Shown one piece after another: positions 1-9,194 of a stretch of 64,000 bases of DNA (positions are counted from its first letter, which is position 1; each line of letters starts with the position of its first letter). The notes beneath the pieces are model-generated. The model saw only the letters and a program-made list of their open reading frames with translations. It ran no database searches and was not told the origin of the DNA. The position numbers were made by a program, and so were the translations under genes. This DNA is from Planctomycetota bacterium (GTDB lineage: Bacteria; Planctomycetota; Planctomycetia; Isosphaerales; Isosphaeraceae). The stretch covers positions 27,894 to 91,893 of the forward strand of contig JAJYWB010000017.1 in NCBI GenBank assembly GCA_021791715.1. Direction: 5' to 3'.

Positions 1-1260
1 GGTAAATATAATAAGCCAATCGATATCTATGCGATCGGCGTGATTCTTTTCGAGATGCTGACGGGTCGGGTTCCGTTCGAGGGAGAAACGGTCGGCGAGG
101 TGTTGATGAAGCACCTGACGGCCCGGCCCGATCTTTCGCCGCTCGCCGAGCCTTATCGGACGATCGTGGGGAAGGCGCTCGCCAAGGACCCGAATCACCG
201 TCCCGTGCGGGCGGTCGAGCTGCTTCCCGAAGGAGACGCTCCCCGCAAGCCCGCGATCCGTTTTATCGGCGATCCGGCGGCGCCCGCGGCGGCGAACGCC
301 CAGGGGGCGCCGAATCGCGTCGAGCCTGTCGATCGGCCTGCGGGGCGCTCCGGGAACGAGAAGAAAGACGACGACGTGTTCCGTATCGGCGAGGAGGATC
401 CTGTTTTTTACATCGGCCCTGAAACGCGTCCGCCCGGTTCTCGGCTCGCGTTTCACGATTGGCTTTGGGGCGCGGCGCCCGTCGGCGCCGCGGGACGAAA
501 CGGTGTCGCGCCGCGGGTGCAATCGCCCGGCGATCTCCGCGCAGGCGCTGCGGGACGGCCGCGAAACCGGCTTTTTCCGCGGCGACGCGCCGAAGCGCCG
601 GTTCCGACGGCGCCCCCGCTCCCTTCGAGTCGCATGCGCGTATCCGAGCTTTTGGGGTCGATGCTGCTGGCCGCGATCCTGATCGCCGCGTTCTGCTTTC
701 CGCTCGGCGCGGCGCTCGGCGTGCGGCTCAACCAACATCCCGAGAATCTCGTGTATCTTTACGTGATAACGCTTTTATCAACGTGGGGCTCGCTCGTCCC
801 GGCCAAAATCTGGGAGGGGAGATCGGTCGATCCTGGAGCGCGGCGGTTCGTTTACTTAATGATCGGTTTGATCGTCGGCGGGCTCTGTTACGCGACGGGG
901 TACCTCACTCACGTTCGAATCGATCATCCTCTGACCGAGTTTGATTGGAACGCTCATCGTTCTCGCCAGTTCGCAGCCGACGCCTTGTCGACGGTCGCAT
1001 TTTTCGCCGTGACGACGGCGATCCTCGGCCGGCCGACGCTCGCGTTTCGCGATCGCCGCGCCAAATTCCGCGTCGGTCCCGCGTTCACGGCGGCTTTCGT
1101 CGGTTTTGGCGCCGCGGGATTGTGCGGATTTCCGACGGCGTGGGGCGTCGCGGCGGTCGCGACGACAGCGGTCGTCGTCCAGCTTGTAAGCCCCTGGTGC
1201 GAACGATCGGCCGCGGCGACTCGCGAGCGGATTATACGCGGTCGGAAACGGATCGTCTAA
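1..1260 (+). CDS. Serine/threonine protein kinase, C-terminal part, with polytopic membrane tail (5' truncated)
   Basis: The reading frame is open from the first base, so the gene begins outside the window. The first residues (GKYNKPIDIYAIGVILFEML) match kinase subdomain IX, with the conserved Asp and the Y-x-x-G-V-x-L-F-E-M-L helix, followed by GRVPFEG and a terminal 'KALAKDPNHRP' motif typical of Hanks-type kinases. A Pro/Arg-rich linker follows, then about five hydrophobic segments starting near residue 218. The catalytic domain would therefore face the cytoplasm, tethered by a multi-pass C-terminal domain. Planctomycetes carry many such kinases; the signal sensed is unknown. Two small membrane-protein genes follow closely on the same strand and may be co-transcribed. 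Confidence 0.85.
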   Translation, partial: GKYNKPIDIYAIGVILFEMLTGRVPFEGETVGEVLMKHLTARPDLSPLAEPYRTIVGKALAKDPNHRPVRAVELLPEGDAPRKPAIRFIGDPAAPAAANAQGAPNRVEPVDRPAGRSGNEKKDDDVFRIGEEDPVFYIGPETRPPGSRLAFHDWLWGAAPVGAAGRNGVAPRVQSPGDLRAGAAGRPRNRLFPRRRAEAPVPTAPPLPSSRMRVSELLGSMLLAAILIAAFCFPLGAALGVRLNQHPENLVYLYVITLLSTWGSLVPAKIWEGRSVDPGARRFVYLMIGLIVGGLCYATGYLTHVRIDHPLTEFDWNAHRSRQFAADALSTVAFFAVTTAILGRPTLAFRDRRAKFRVGPAFTAAFVGFGAAGLCGFPTAWGVAAVATTAVVVQLVSPWCERSAAATRERIIRGRKRIV

Positions 1261-1292
1261 CTTTATTGTGATCATTCACTAGGTTCACAAAC

Positions 1293-1946
1293 ATGTTTAA
1301 GTTAAATGGATTCAACGTCTTCTTGGTCGTTTTGGTCGTCGCCGCGTCGGCGACGAGCGATCGCTCGTACGCGCAATCGCCTTTTGATTATCAGGGGGAT
1401 GCGCGGGCGGGTTTGATTCGCCGCGATCCCGATTGGTTCCGCGCAGCGCGAAAGGCGACCGGGCTCGAGCCCAAGATCAACCCGCGCGGACTCACGGTCG
1501 TGGCGGGTCGTTACGGAGCGACGCGCGAGCGAGCCGAACGAGACGCTCGAGAGCGTCTTCGCCGAGCGGTCGCCGATTGGCTCGCCCCCGACGCTCCCCG
1601 ATCGTTCGTCGTGGGAGAAGCCGAGATCGACCGGCTGATCCGCGAGCGACGCGTCGAACCCGTCGCTCTCGATATCGGCACGGTTTATCTCGCGGCGTAC
1701 CGAGTCGATTTTTCTCCGCAATCGCGCGATCATATACTTAGAATTTATGATGATCAGCTCGTTAAACGTCGACTCGTCGAGCTGGTAGCGGCGATCGCTT
1801 TCATCCTCGCGTTGCTCGGCGCGATCGCGGGTTACATCCGCGCCGACGAGGCGACCAAAGGTTATTACACCAACAAACTCCGCCTCGTCGCGGCGGGAGC
1901 GATCGGCGCGGCGGCCGCGGGTTCGTACTTCGTCGCGTTCCGATAA
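1293..1946 (+). CDS. Hypothetical membrane-anchored secreted protein
   Basis: A 217-residue protein without a recognised family. The N-terminus has a signal-peptide-like hydrophobic stretch (about residues 8-22) ending in SYAQ, a plausible signal-peptidase site. The middle is Arg- and Glu-rich. Two hydrophobic helices lie near the C-terminus (about residues 163-182 and 195-214). The gene begins 32 bp after the upstream kinase and has the same GC-rich third-position bias, which supports real coding. Its role may be linked to the kinase, but this rests only on adjacency. Confidence 0.65.
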   Translation: MFKLNGFNVFLVVLVVAASATSDRSYAQSPFDYQGDARAGLIRRDPDWFRAARKATGLEPKINPRGLTVVAGRYGATRERAERDARERLRRAVADWLAPDAPRSFVVGEAEIDRLIRERRVEPVALDIGTVYLAAYRVDFSPQSRDHILRIYDDQLVKRRLVELVAAIAFILALLGAIAGYIRADEATKGYYTNKLRLVAAGAIGAAAAGSYFVAFR

Positions 1947-2018
1947 GCGGATCACGAGATTTCAAAGCGGTCCGTGCGGTTGAACCGTCCCGATACCTGT
2001 TTATTCAAGGATTCTTTA

Positions 2019-2492
2019 ATGCTCGCATTCCTCATAGCGATGTTCGCGGTTTCAATCGTCGCCTACCAGTTGTTGAAATGGCTCGGCGACGAATCGGCGG
2101 GCGTTTCGTATTGGAAATGGCTCGGCGACCGATTCCGACAGGTTCATTTGTGGCAGGTCGGCTTGGCGATCGCGATCTTCGCGGGGGCGACGGCGCTCGC
2201 GCGGCTCCCCGAAGGAATCATGACGGTTTTGCTCTTCGGCCTGGCGCTTGCGCTCTGGCGATCGTGGCGCCGCGAGTTCGTCTTTTTGATGAGCCTAGAC
2301 GATTCGTCGTTTCCAGGACGTTTTGATAAGATCATCTGGGTGATTTTCTTCGCGCTCCTGCCGCCGGTCGGAACGTTCGCGTTCCGTTCGTATCGGTTGC
2401 ACCACTGGCCCGAAAGCGAACGAAGCGATGCGCGGGCGACGACCGAACAAGCGAATCACGCCAAGCCGAAAGCCGCGGGAGATTATTTTTGA
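2019..2492 (+). CDS. Hypothetical small polytopic membrane protein
   Basis: A 157-residue protein with about four hydrophobic segments (roughly residues 1-19, 45-62, 67-82 and 105-123), separated by short basic loops and ending in a charged tail. I start it at the ATG preceded by AAGGA with a 7-nt spacer rather than at the in-frame GTG 45 nt upstream, which lacks a ribosome-binding site. It follows the previous membrane-protein gene by about 70 bp on the same strand. No family was recognised. Confidence 0.6.
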   Translation: MLAFLIAMFAVSIVAYQLLKWLGDESAGVSYWKWLGDRFRQVHLWQVGLAIAIFAGATALARLPEGIMTVLLFGLALALWRSWRREFVFLMSLDDSSFPGRFDKIIWVIFFALLPPVGTFAFRSYRLHHWPESERSDARATTEQANHAKPKAAGDYF

Positions 2493-2713
2493 CCGCAGGA
2501 AGGCCGAAGTGTCGGGGGGCGTATCGATATCCTTCGATTGTGCGACGGATCGATACCGAAGAACCCTCTCACAGAACGTCGGGCTATTATATAAAAGCTC
2601 TTAACCTACGCCATAAGCCAGCATATAAGAACCCCACACTCCCGCGTCGGGTTCATATAAAAGAATCCTTCGCCTGGGTATGGAATCGACGACTTTACAG
2701 AAAGCTTGAATCG

Positions 2714-2748
2714 GAGCGCCGTCGTTCTTAAACCGATCGACGGCGCTC
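2714..2748 (-). terminator. Hairpin downstream of sucD
   Basis: Perfect 11-bp inverted arms (GAGCGCCGTCG and its complement) with a 13-nt loop lie 14 bp past the sucD stop. No long U-tract follows on the minus strand, so it is a strong hairpin at an operon end rather than a textbook intrinsic terminator. Confidence 0.5.
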
Positions 2749-2762
2749 GATTGTTCAATCGA

Positions 2763-3641
2763 TCATCCGAGCGCCGCCTTGAGCGTGATCCCCATGTCGG
2801 CGGGGCTTTTGGCCACCTTGATACCGGCGCCCTCGAGCGCCGCGATCTTATCCGAGGCTTTCCCCGAGCCCCCCGAGATGATCGCGCCCGCGTGCCCCAT
2901 CCGCTTGCCCGGAGGCGCGGTTTGTCCCGCGATGAACGCCGCGATCGGCTTGGTGAACTTGCCCGCGGTCTTCAGCGCCGCGGCCTGCTCCTCGGCCGTC
3001 CCGCCGATCTCCCCCATCATCAACACCGCGTCGGTATCGGGATCGTTCTGGAACATCATCAAAACATCAACAAAGCTTGACCCGTTGACCGGGTCGCCGC
3101 CGATGCCGACGCACGTGCTCTGGCCGATTCCCAGGCTCGTCAACTGCCACACCGCCTCGTAGGTCAACGTTCCCGATCGACTCACGACCCCGACGCGTCC
3201 CGGCTTATGAATATATCCGGGCATAATGCCAATTTTGCATTGTCCCGGAGTGATCACTCCCGGGCAGTTGGGGCCGATCAGCCGCGTTTGCGGGTGATGC
3301 GCCTTGAGATAAGCGACCGCTCGCGCCATGTCGAGCACGGGGATCCCCTCGGTGATCGCGACGATCAGCGCAATACCCGCATCGGCGGCTTCAAGAATCG
3401 CGTCGGCGGCGCCGGGAGGGGGGACGAAAATCATCGTCGCGTTCGCCTTCGTCTCCTTCACCGCCTCGGAACACGTGTCAAATACCGGAACGCCGAGCGC
3501 CGTCTGGCCGCCTCGCCCCGGAGTGACGCCCCCGACAAGATTCGTCCCGTACGCCTTGCACTGCTCGGAGTGAAACGCGCCGGCTTTCCCCGTGATTCCC
3601 TGGCAAATCAACCGCGTGTTCGAATTGACAAGAATGCTCAT
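2763..3641 (-). CDS. sucD: Succinyl-CoA synthetase (ADP-forming), alpha subunit
   Basis: SucD carries the phosphohistidine of succinyl-CoA synthetase, which interconverts succinyl-CoA and succinate with formation of ATP or GTP in the TCA cycle, in the cytoplasm. The 292-residue length is standard. The N-terminal CoA-binding Rossmann domain contains '[14 protein letters not shown]', and the active-site signature '[14 protein letters not shown]' places the catalytic His at residue 250. 'GPNCPGVI' near residue 123 is also conserved. The gene lies 124 bp downstream of sucC on the same strand, so the two probably form one operon that ends at the hairpin just beyond the stop. Confidence 0.97.
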   Translation of the reverse strand: MSILVNSNTRLICQGITGKAGAFHSEQCKAYGTNLVGGVTPGRGGQTALGVPVFDTCSEAVKETKANATMIFVPPPGAADAILEAADAGIALIVAITEGIPVLDMARAVAYLKAHHPQTRLIGPNCPGVITPGQCKIGIMPGYIHKPGRVGVVSRSGTLTYEAVWQLTSLGIGQSTCVGIGGDPVNGSSFVDVLMMFQNDPDTDAVLMMGEIGGTAEEQAAALKTAGKFTKPIAAFIAGQTAPPGKRMGHAGAIISGGSGKASDKIAALEGAGIKVAKSPADMGITLKAALG

Positions 3642-3765
3642 TTCTTAATCCCAAAAAAGTCATCGCGTGATTGAATCAATACGAAGACGACGTCCGGCTG
3701 GGGGACGCGGCGGGGGGGCCGGAAGCCGGGTTCCGGTTCGCCGCGAAAGCGTTCGCGAGTTTCGC

Positions 3766-5015
3766 TTAAGCCGCGCCTTTGACCGCGGCGACGATCTTCT
3801 TCGCCGCGTCGGTCAGTCCGTCGGCGGTGATGATCTTGCGTCCGCTTTCGGAAAGGAGCTTCTTTCCCGCCTCGACATTCGTCCCTTCAAGCCGCACGAC
3901 GAGCGGAACGCGGAAGTCGATCTCGTCGTAAGCCGCGAGCAGAGCCGAGGCGATCGTATCGCACTTCATGATCCCGCCGAAGATGTTCACCAACACCCCC
4001 TTCACCTTGGGATCGCCGAGCAAAATGCGGAACGCCTCGAGCACCTGGTCTTTATTCGCTCCGCCGCCTACATCAAGGAAATTCGCGGGAGTTCCACCGT
4101 GATATTGGATCAGGTCCATCGTGCTCATCGCCAAACCGGCGCCGTTAACCAAACAGCCGATGTTCCCGTCGAGGCTCACGAAACTGAGCCCGCTCTTGCC
4201 GGCTCGAAGCTCGGCGGCGTCTTCCTCGGCGGGATCGAGCATCGCCGCGATGTCGGGGTGGCGGAACATCGCGTTGTCGTCGAACGTCAGCTTGCAGTCG
4301 AGCGCCAAAACCTCGTCTTTATCCGTGACGATCAACGGGTTGATCTCGGCGAGCGAGGCGTCTTGATCGAGGAAGAACCGAGTAAGCGCCTTGAACAAAA
4401 CCTCGCCGTTCTTGGCCGCCTTGCCCGAAAGCCCGAGCGCCTTGCTGATCTTCCGTGCCTGAAAATCCCCCAGCCCCAAGCCGACGTCGATCGGCTCTCG
4501 ATGGATTTTCTCGGGATGTTCGTGAGCCACGGTTTCGATCTCGACGCCCCCTTCGGTCGAGGCCATCAACACCGGACATTGCAGGCCGCGGTCGACCGCC
4601 AACCCCAAATAAAGCTCGCGAGCGATCTCGTGACCGACCGTCACCAAAACTTTATTCACACGCGAGCCTTCGATACCGGTCTGATACGTGACGAGGGTTT
4701 TACCCAAAAGGCTCGCCGCCGCGGCCGCGGCCTCAGCCTTCGATTTGACGAGTTGAACGCCCCCCGCGGTCCCCTTCGGCCTCGGCTTGCGACCGCTCGC
4801 GATCTCGAGCGCCAAGGCGCGATCGCCCTGAGGATCGACCGCGACTCCCTTGCCGCGCCCGCCCGCGTGCACCTGCGCCTTGATCACAATCAAACCGCCC
4901 CCGAGCGATTCGTAAGCTTCGCCCGCCTGTTCGGGAGTCGTCGCGACGATCCCCGCCGGAACCGCGACCCCCGACCCCTTAAGCAGCTCCTTGGCCTGAT
5001 ATTCGTGGACCTTCA
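3766..5015 (-). CDS. sucC: Succinyl-CoA synthetase, beta subunit
   Basis: SucC provides the ATP-grasp nucleotide-binding half and the succinate site of succinyl-CoA synthetase. The protein starts with the family hallmark [12 protein letters not shown] and includes '[16 protein letters not shown]', 'LAEINPLIV' and the C-terminal flavodoxin-like part with '[11 protein letters not shown]' and '[11 protein letters not shown]'. I use the ATG at MKVHEYQ; an in-frame TTG lies ten bases upstream but would add only three residues not seen in the family. At about 416 residues it is slightly longer than E. coli SucC, with an insert in the ATP-grasp region. It is the promoter-proximal gene of the sucCD pair. 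Confidence 0.96.
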
Positions 5016-5241
5016 TCGACCCCAAGCCCCCCTTATCGATCGTCGAATCCGAACGACGACGCGAAATCCCCCCGACCTCGCGACGCGAACGTTCCGTTTC
5101 TACCAGACGACCCGCGCTCGATAAAGACCCCCGCGAACGCGGCTACATCTTCCTTAATTTAATATTTCTATGAAATAAATGATCTTGCAGATAATTGAAT
5201 TTATTTTATCTTGTATTCTTAGATATTGTATTGATGACGCT

Positions 5242-5940
5242 TCATCGTCGCGGTTTTTTGCCGAACGGTTTGTCTTCGGAATCGATTTCGCGGGCGATAC
5301 GGGCGAGTTCGTCTTCGTCGAGCAAGGGAACCGGGCCGGCGAGATCGTCGTCGAATTCGGAATCGGCGACGACTTCGCGGAAGACGTCGCGCCAGAGCCT
5401 CGCCTCGGCCTCGGTCAACCCCCGATCGCGCGCGATCTCCTCGTCGGTCGGTTTCGGTTCAAGGGCGGATCGAGCCGCAAACAGGCCGCGCTTTCGCTCT
5501 TTCGCCTCTTTCAAAAGATCGAGCTTCGTCCAATAATCGTCGGCCGAAAGTACCTTGGCGCCCCGTCGTTCACCCGCCGTCCGCAACCGCCGATCCGACG
5601 AAACGACGACAAGTGTTTTGGGAGTTTTATCGTTCCGGATCATCGATTCGATCCGATCGTCCGCCGAATCGTCGTCGACCGCGAAAATCACGGTCATCCC
5701 CTTATATCCCTGCTCGCTCGGGAGATTCGGAGGAGCGAGCGCGGCGTCAAAGACGATCGTCGTTTGGTAAGCTTCGACCTCGTCGAGCGTCGCCGCGAGC
5801 AAGTTCAAAAACCGATTCCGCGACTTTCGGAACGCGTCGGTCCGCGCCGCTCCGCGCACTCCTCGGCCCGAGCCGCCGATTTGGGGTTGAATCAGCCCCC
5901 CCGCGTGCATCACGTTGTAACCGTCGATCAACACGCGCAT
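5242..5940 (-). CDS. YacP-like NYN-domain ribonuclease
   Basis: The N-terminus MRVLIDGYNVMHA is the signature of NYN/PIN-fold nucleases of the YacP (Rae1-like) family, with the first catalytic Asp at residue 6. Further acidic positions appear in 'IVFDAAL' (about residue 64), 'DDDSADDRIE' (about residues 88-97) and 'VSSDRRLR' (about 115). In Bacillus, Rae1/YacP is a ribosome-associated endoribonuclease; that role here is by family analogy only. The 232-residue protein has an extended charged C-terminus beyond the roughly 170-residue core. It is transcribed divergently from the small membrane-protein gene. Confidence 0.82.
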   Translation of the reverse strand: MRVLIDGYNVMHAGGLIQPQIGGSGRGVRGAARTDAFRKSRNRFLNLLAATLDEVEAYQTTIVFDAALAPPNLPSEQGYKGMTVIFAVDDDSADDRIESMIRNDKTPKTLVVVSSDRRLRTAGERRGAKVLSADDYWTKLDLLKEAKERKRGLFAARSALEPKPTDEEIARDRGLTEAEARLWRDVFREVVADSEFDDDLAGPVPLLDEDELARIAREIDSEDKPFGKKPRR

Positions 5941-6116
5941 GATGGTTAAGCTTCAGTGTGAAGACGCCGTTTTCGATCGATCCAGACACAATAGGAATTT
6001 TACCCGATCGAGCGGCTCGCGAACATCGAGAATCATCCGCGTTCGTTCCCGCGCGGATCGTCCACCAGGAACCGTACCGCGATCGCTCGCTCGCTTATCC
6101 AAAGAGGTTTTCCGCA

Positions 6117-6335
6117 ATGAGTTCCGTACGCAAAAACGTTCTGTTCGTCCTCGGTTTCCTCTCGGCCGCGGGAATCATCGGCCAGCTCGTGATGGGGCAG
6201 CTTATCCTCGAAGGAAACGTCAAGCTCGCCAAGGCTCATCAACACTCGGGATACACCACCGTTCTTATTGTTCTTGTTTACGTGATTATGTCTTTGATGG
6301 CGATCGCCGCGACGCCGACCGAGAAAGACAAATAA
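6117..6335 (+). CDS. Small two-helix membrane protein
   Basis: A 72-residue protein starting at an ATG behind AAAGAGG. Two hydrophobic helices (about residues 7-29 and 44-65) are separated by a His-containing polar loop (KLAKAHQHSGY). It looks like an integral membrane protein of unknown role. An in-frame upstream extension of 53 residues has no ribosome-binding site and an Arg/Pro-rich composition typical of shadow frames, so I exclude it. Confidence 0.6.
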   Translation: MSSVRKNVLFVLGFLSAAGIIGQLVMGQLILEGNVKLAKAHQHSGYTTVLIVLVYVIMSLMAIAATPTEKDK

Positions 6336-6379
6336 CGAAGCGAGCCTTTGTTCAATCAATTGATACCGACGTCAAAAAG

Positions 6380-7756
6380 TTATTCGACGGATTGGAGATC
6401 CCGAACCTCGACGAGTTTGGCGTGAAGATCTTCGTCGTAATGGACCGAGCCCGTCACGCCGACTCGATGGCCGACATACGGAGCGGGGTCGACTCCCGGC
6501 GGGAGCGCCAGGAACGCCGCGACCGATCCGTCCTTGGCGATCAGCGCGTAAGCTTTTTGTCCCGCTACGATTCGCGAAGTCGGCTGCAACAGCCCCGAGG
6601 CGTCGAGCTTCGATTCGCTCACGGATTCGATTCCCTGAGCCCTCCGCTGATCCAAAGCGACGAGACGATCGCGTTCGCGGCTCAGCCTTAAAAGCTCGCC
6701 GAACGTCCGCGCCGATCGCGCCATTTCGTCGTCGCGTTCGCAACGATCGATTCGAGCCGTCACCGCGGCCGAAGCCGACGAGTCGGGCGCTCGGTTCAGC
6801 AATTCGCGGTACGCCGCCAAAATCGGCGCCAATCGCCACGCCTCCATCGGACGCTCGAGCTCGACTCGCCGTCTTTCATCAAGCCATGCTAATGATTTAT
6901 TAAAATCACTTGAAGGAAGCTCGATCTTCTCGCCGATTCGGCTCGATTCGCTCTCCTGAATCGAATCGCTCGCATCCCGATCGTCTTCGATCTCCTCGGA
7001 CCGCGCCGCGCGCCGCGTCTTGGCCGACCGCACCGCTTCCAAATCGTCCGCCGATCTCGACCCCGTTCGCCCTCCCGACGAATAGCCCCCGGATCGCGAC
7101 CCCGACGCCGTTCGCGAAGATCGATCGATATCTAAATTATTACTGGATATTTTATAGTTGGGAATGTTTTCATTCGTTGTCGTGCGCCGCGGCTTCGCTC
7201 GATTCGCGATATTTCGATTCGAAGTCGGATCTTCGCGATCGTCGACCAGAAATCGCAGCCCGGCGGTCGGAACGTAGCGCACCTCGCCTTTCGGAGGTAC
7301 AATCGCAACCCAAACGCGCGTTCCCGATGTCGTTTTAAGAGTCAAAGGCGGCCTATTAACGAGATGGAGCAGATCCCCTTCGTGAACGACGCGTCGCGGC
7401 GTTCCAGGCCACCACGCGGTGCGATTGCCGGGGCACGTCGGCGCGCGATCGACGATCACCCTGGCCTCGTTCTCGGCGAGCGTTTCCACCTTGTCTCGCT
7501 CAATCCAAGAGATCGAGCCTTCGGGAGGTTCAATCGCGGTCCAATCGTTCGTTGAGCGTGAGGAGACGACGCGAACACGATCGCCGCGACGGAGCCGGTT
7601 CGTCGCGAGCGAGGCGGGATCGGGGCGATCGAGAACGTCGAGCTTCTCAACAACAACTCCGGCCCACGATCGGCCGGCGTCGCGCGCGGCGCCGCCCCGC
7701 GTTTCGGCCGATTGGCCGATCATCAGCGTCGCCGTCACGATCAACCGCGCAAGCAT
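6380..7756 (-). CDS. Secreted protein with two SH3-like domains and a C-terminal OB-like domain
   Basis: A 458-residue protein. The first 14 residues or so (LARLIVTATLMIGQSA) look like a signal peptide. Two SH3b-like segments follow (about residues 30-90 and 95-175), with 'WTAIEPPEGSISWI' and 'VWVAIVPPKGEVRYV' as matching cores. A Ser/Arg-rich disordered linker comes next, then a helical part. The C-terminal ~60 residues (from 'GQKAYALIAKDG') resemble an OB-like beta domain with 'VGVTGSV'. Bacterial SH3 domains often bind cell-wall peptides, so an envelope role is plausible. I chose the ATG with GGGGTG about 8 nt upstream over one 63 nt earlier. Confidence 0.65.
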   Translation of the reverse strand: MLARLIVTATLMIGQSAETRGGAARDAGRSWAGVVVEKLDVLDRPDPASLATNRLRRGDRVRVVSSRSTNDWTAIEPPEGSISWIERDKVETLAENEARVIVDRAPTCPGNRTAWWPGTPRRVVHEGDLLHLVNRPPLTLKTTSGTRVWVAIVPPKGEVRYVPTAGLRFLVDDREDPTSNRNIANRAKPRRTTTNENIPNYKISSNNLDIDRSSRTASGSRSGGYSSGGRTGSRSADDLEAVRSAKTRRAARSEEIEDDRDASDSIQESESSRIGEKIELPSSDFNKSLAWLDERRRVELERPMEAWRLAPILAAYRELLNRAPDSSASAAVTARIDRCERDDEMARSARTFGELLRLSRERDRLVALDQRRAQGIESVSESKLDASGLLQPTSRIVAGQKAYALIAKDGSVAAFLALPPGVDPAPYVGHRVGVTGSVHYDEDLHAKLVEVRDLQSVE

Positions 7757-8062
7757 CGCCGCGTCACCCCGTTCGATGGAACACGTGAGACAAAACGGTC
7801 TCGGTCCGAAATGAATCACGCGGAATTAGCCGAATTCCGCCGAATCGTCAAGACGACCCTGAAGATACGGCGGCGACGGACGACGATCACGACCCCGACG
7901 ATTAGGCGACTGAAGATTCGGCGACCGACGAAACGGAGACCTTAAGATCACGACCGACATTCTCTCGCCGTTCCATTTCGCTACAATCGTATCGGGCTCG
8001 AAAACAAGGTTTCGGTCAAAGACCGATTGGTTTCGATCTTCGTCGCTAATATCGACTTTTGC

Positions 8063-8788
8063 ATGATTGAACAGACGACTGAGGAAATCATCGCGAAGAA
8101 TCGGCGATCGATTCTTGAACGCGTGCGCCTGGCGGCCGAGAAGAGCGGACGTTCGGCGGATTCGGTGAGGATCGTCGCGGTCGTCAAATTCGCTCCCGCC
8201 GAACACGTTCGGATCCTCGCGAAGCTGGGATCGACCGATTTCGGCGAAAACCGCCCCCAAAACCTTCAGGCCAAGATCGAATCGCTCGCCGATCTTAACG
8301 TTTCGTGGCATATGATCGGCCATCTGCAAACGAACAAAATTAAAATGGTTTATCCTTATGTAAAGATGATTCACGCCGTTGATTCCATCAAGCTTCTTGA
8401 AGCGATTAACGTTTTCGCCGAGCGTTTCCCGGCGATCGACCCGCCGCGCGTCTGTTTGCAGGTGAACACGTCCGCCGAGCCGAACAAGCACGGGCCGAGC
8501 CCCGAGGAATTCCTCGCGTCGGCGGATGCGATCGCGACGCCCCGGAAGATCCCGATCGTCGGCTTGATGACGATGGCGCCGCTCGTCGCCGAGGGAGAGG
8601 CCGCTCGGCCGTATTTCGCCAAACTTCGCGAAATCCGCGACACGATCGAGACGCGAACGGGACTCTCGCTTCCCGAGCTCTCGATGGGGATGTCGGGGGA
8701 TTTCGAGGCGGCGATCGAAGAAGGCGCGACTCTCGTTCGGATCGGGTCGGCTTTTTTCGAGGGGCTAGAACCCGACCAGGAAGCATAA
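8063..8788 (+). CDS. yggS: YggS family pyridoxal phosphate homeostasis protein
   Basis: A single-domain PLP-binding TIM-barrel protein related to alanine racemase, thought to buffer and deliver free pyridoxal phosphate. The PLP-binding Lys lies in 'VAVVKFAP' (residue 42). Other family motifs are 'DFGENRPQ', '[11 protein letters not shown]', '[15 protein letters not shown]', 'GLMTMAP' and '[27 protein letters not shown]'. The 241-residue length is usual. The chosen start is the ATG of MIEQTTEE; a GTG 36 nt upstream adds residues not typical of the family. yggU begins 2 nt after the stop, the classic yggS-yggU arrangement. Confidence 0.93.
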   Translation: MIEQTTEEIIAKNRRSILERVRLAAEKSGRSADSVRIVAVVKFAPAEHVRILAKLGSTDFGENRPQNLQAKIESLADLNVSWHMIGHLQTNKIKMVYPYVKMIHAVDSIKLLEAINVFAERFPAIDPPRVCLQVNTSAEPNKHGPSPEEFLASADAIATPRKIPIVGLMTMAPLVAEGEAARPYFAKLREIRDTIETRTGLSLPELSMGMSGDFEAAIEEGATLVRIGSAFFEGLEPDQEA

Positions 8789-8790
8789 TC

Positions 8791-9138
8791 ATGAGTAAAG
8801 ATTCCGATAATATTGAGATCGCGATCGCGATCGTCGAGCATTCCGCGGGAGCGGTCGTTTCGGTGCGGGCACATCCCGGATCGCGTCGCGAGGGGATTTT
8901 CGGAATCCACGCGGGGGCTCTCAAGATCGGCGTGAACGCGGCGCCCGAAAACGGCAAGGCGAACGCGGCGATCGCTCGCGTTTTGGCCGAGGCGATCGGT
9001 TGCAAGCCGTCGGCGGTGGAATTGATCTCGGGATCGACTTCGCGCGATAAGAAATTCCTCGTTCAAGGCTGGACGAATCGCGATCTCAAAGCCAAACTCA
9101 CGTTCGCGGCGTGCGCGGCGAAATCGTCGGTGAAATAA
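8791..9138 (+). CDS. yggU: DUF167 (YggU) family protein
   Basis: A 115-residue protein of the DUF167/YggU family, recognised by '[13 protein letters not shown]', '[18 protein letters not shown]' and '[13 protein letters not shown]'. The fold is known from structural genomics but the molecular function is not established. Its start lies 2 nt behind the yggS stop, so the two genes are almost certainly translated from one mRNA; aroA follows after about 55 bp. Confidence 0.9.
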   Translation: MSKDSDNIEIAIAIVEHSAGAVVSVRAHPGSRREGIFGIHAGALKIGVNAAPENGKANAAIARVLAEAIGCKPSAVELISGSTSRDKKFLVQGWTNRDLKAKLTFAACAAKSSVK

Positions 9139-9194
9139 CCTTTATTCGTTTAAGTTGATTGGGATTTTTAGTATTTATCATGGAAAAGATGAGC

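Noticed and set aside
2580..2690. Possible tRNA-like segment containing GGGTTCATA
   Set aside because: No acceptor, D or anticodon stems could be paired.
2489..2731. 80-codon frame after the small membrane protein
   Set aside because: No domain, overlaps the sucD hairpin, composition not coding-like.
3667..5124. 485-codon open frame antisense to sucC
   Set aside because: Arg-rich shadow of the conserved sucC gene; no ribosome-binding site or motif.
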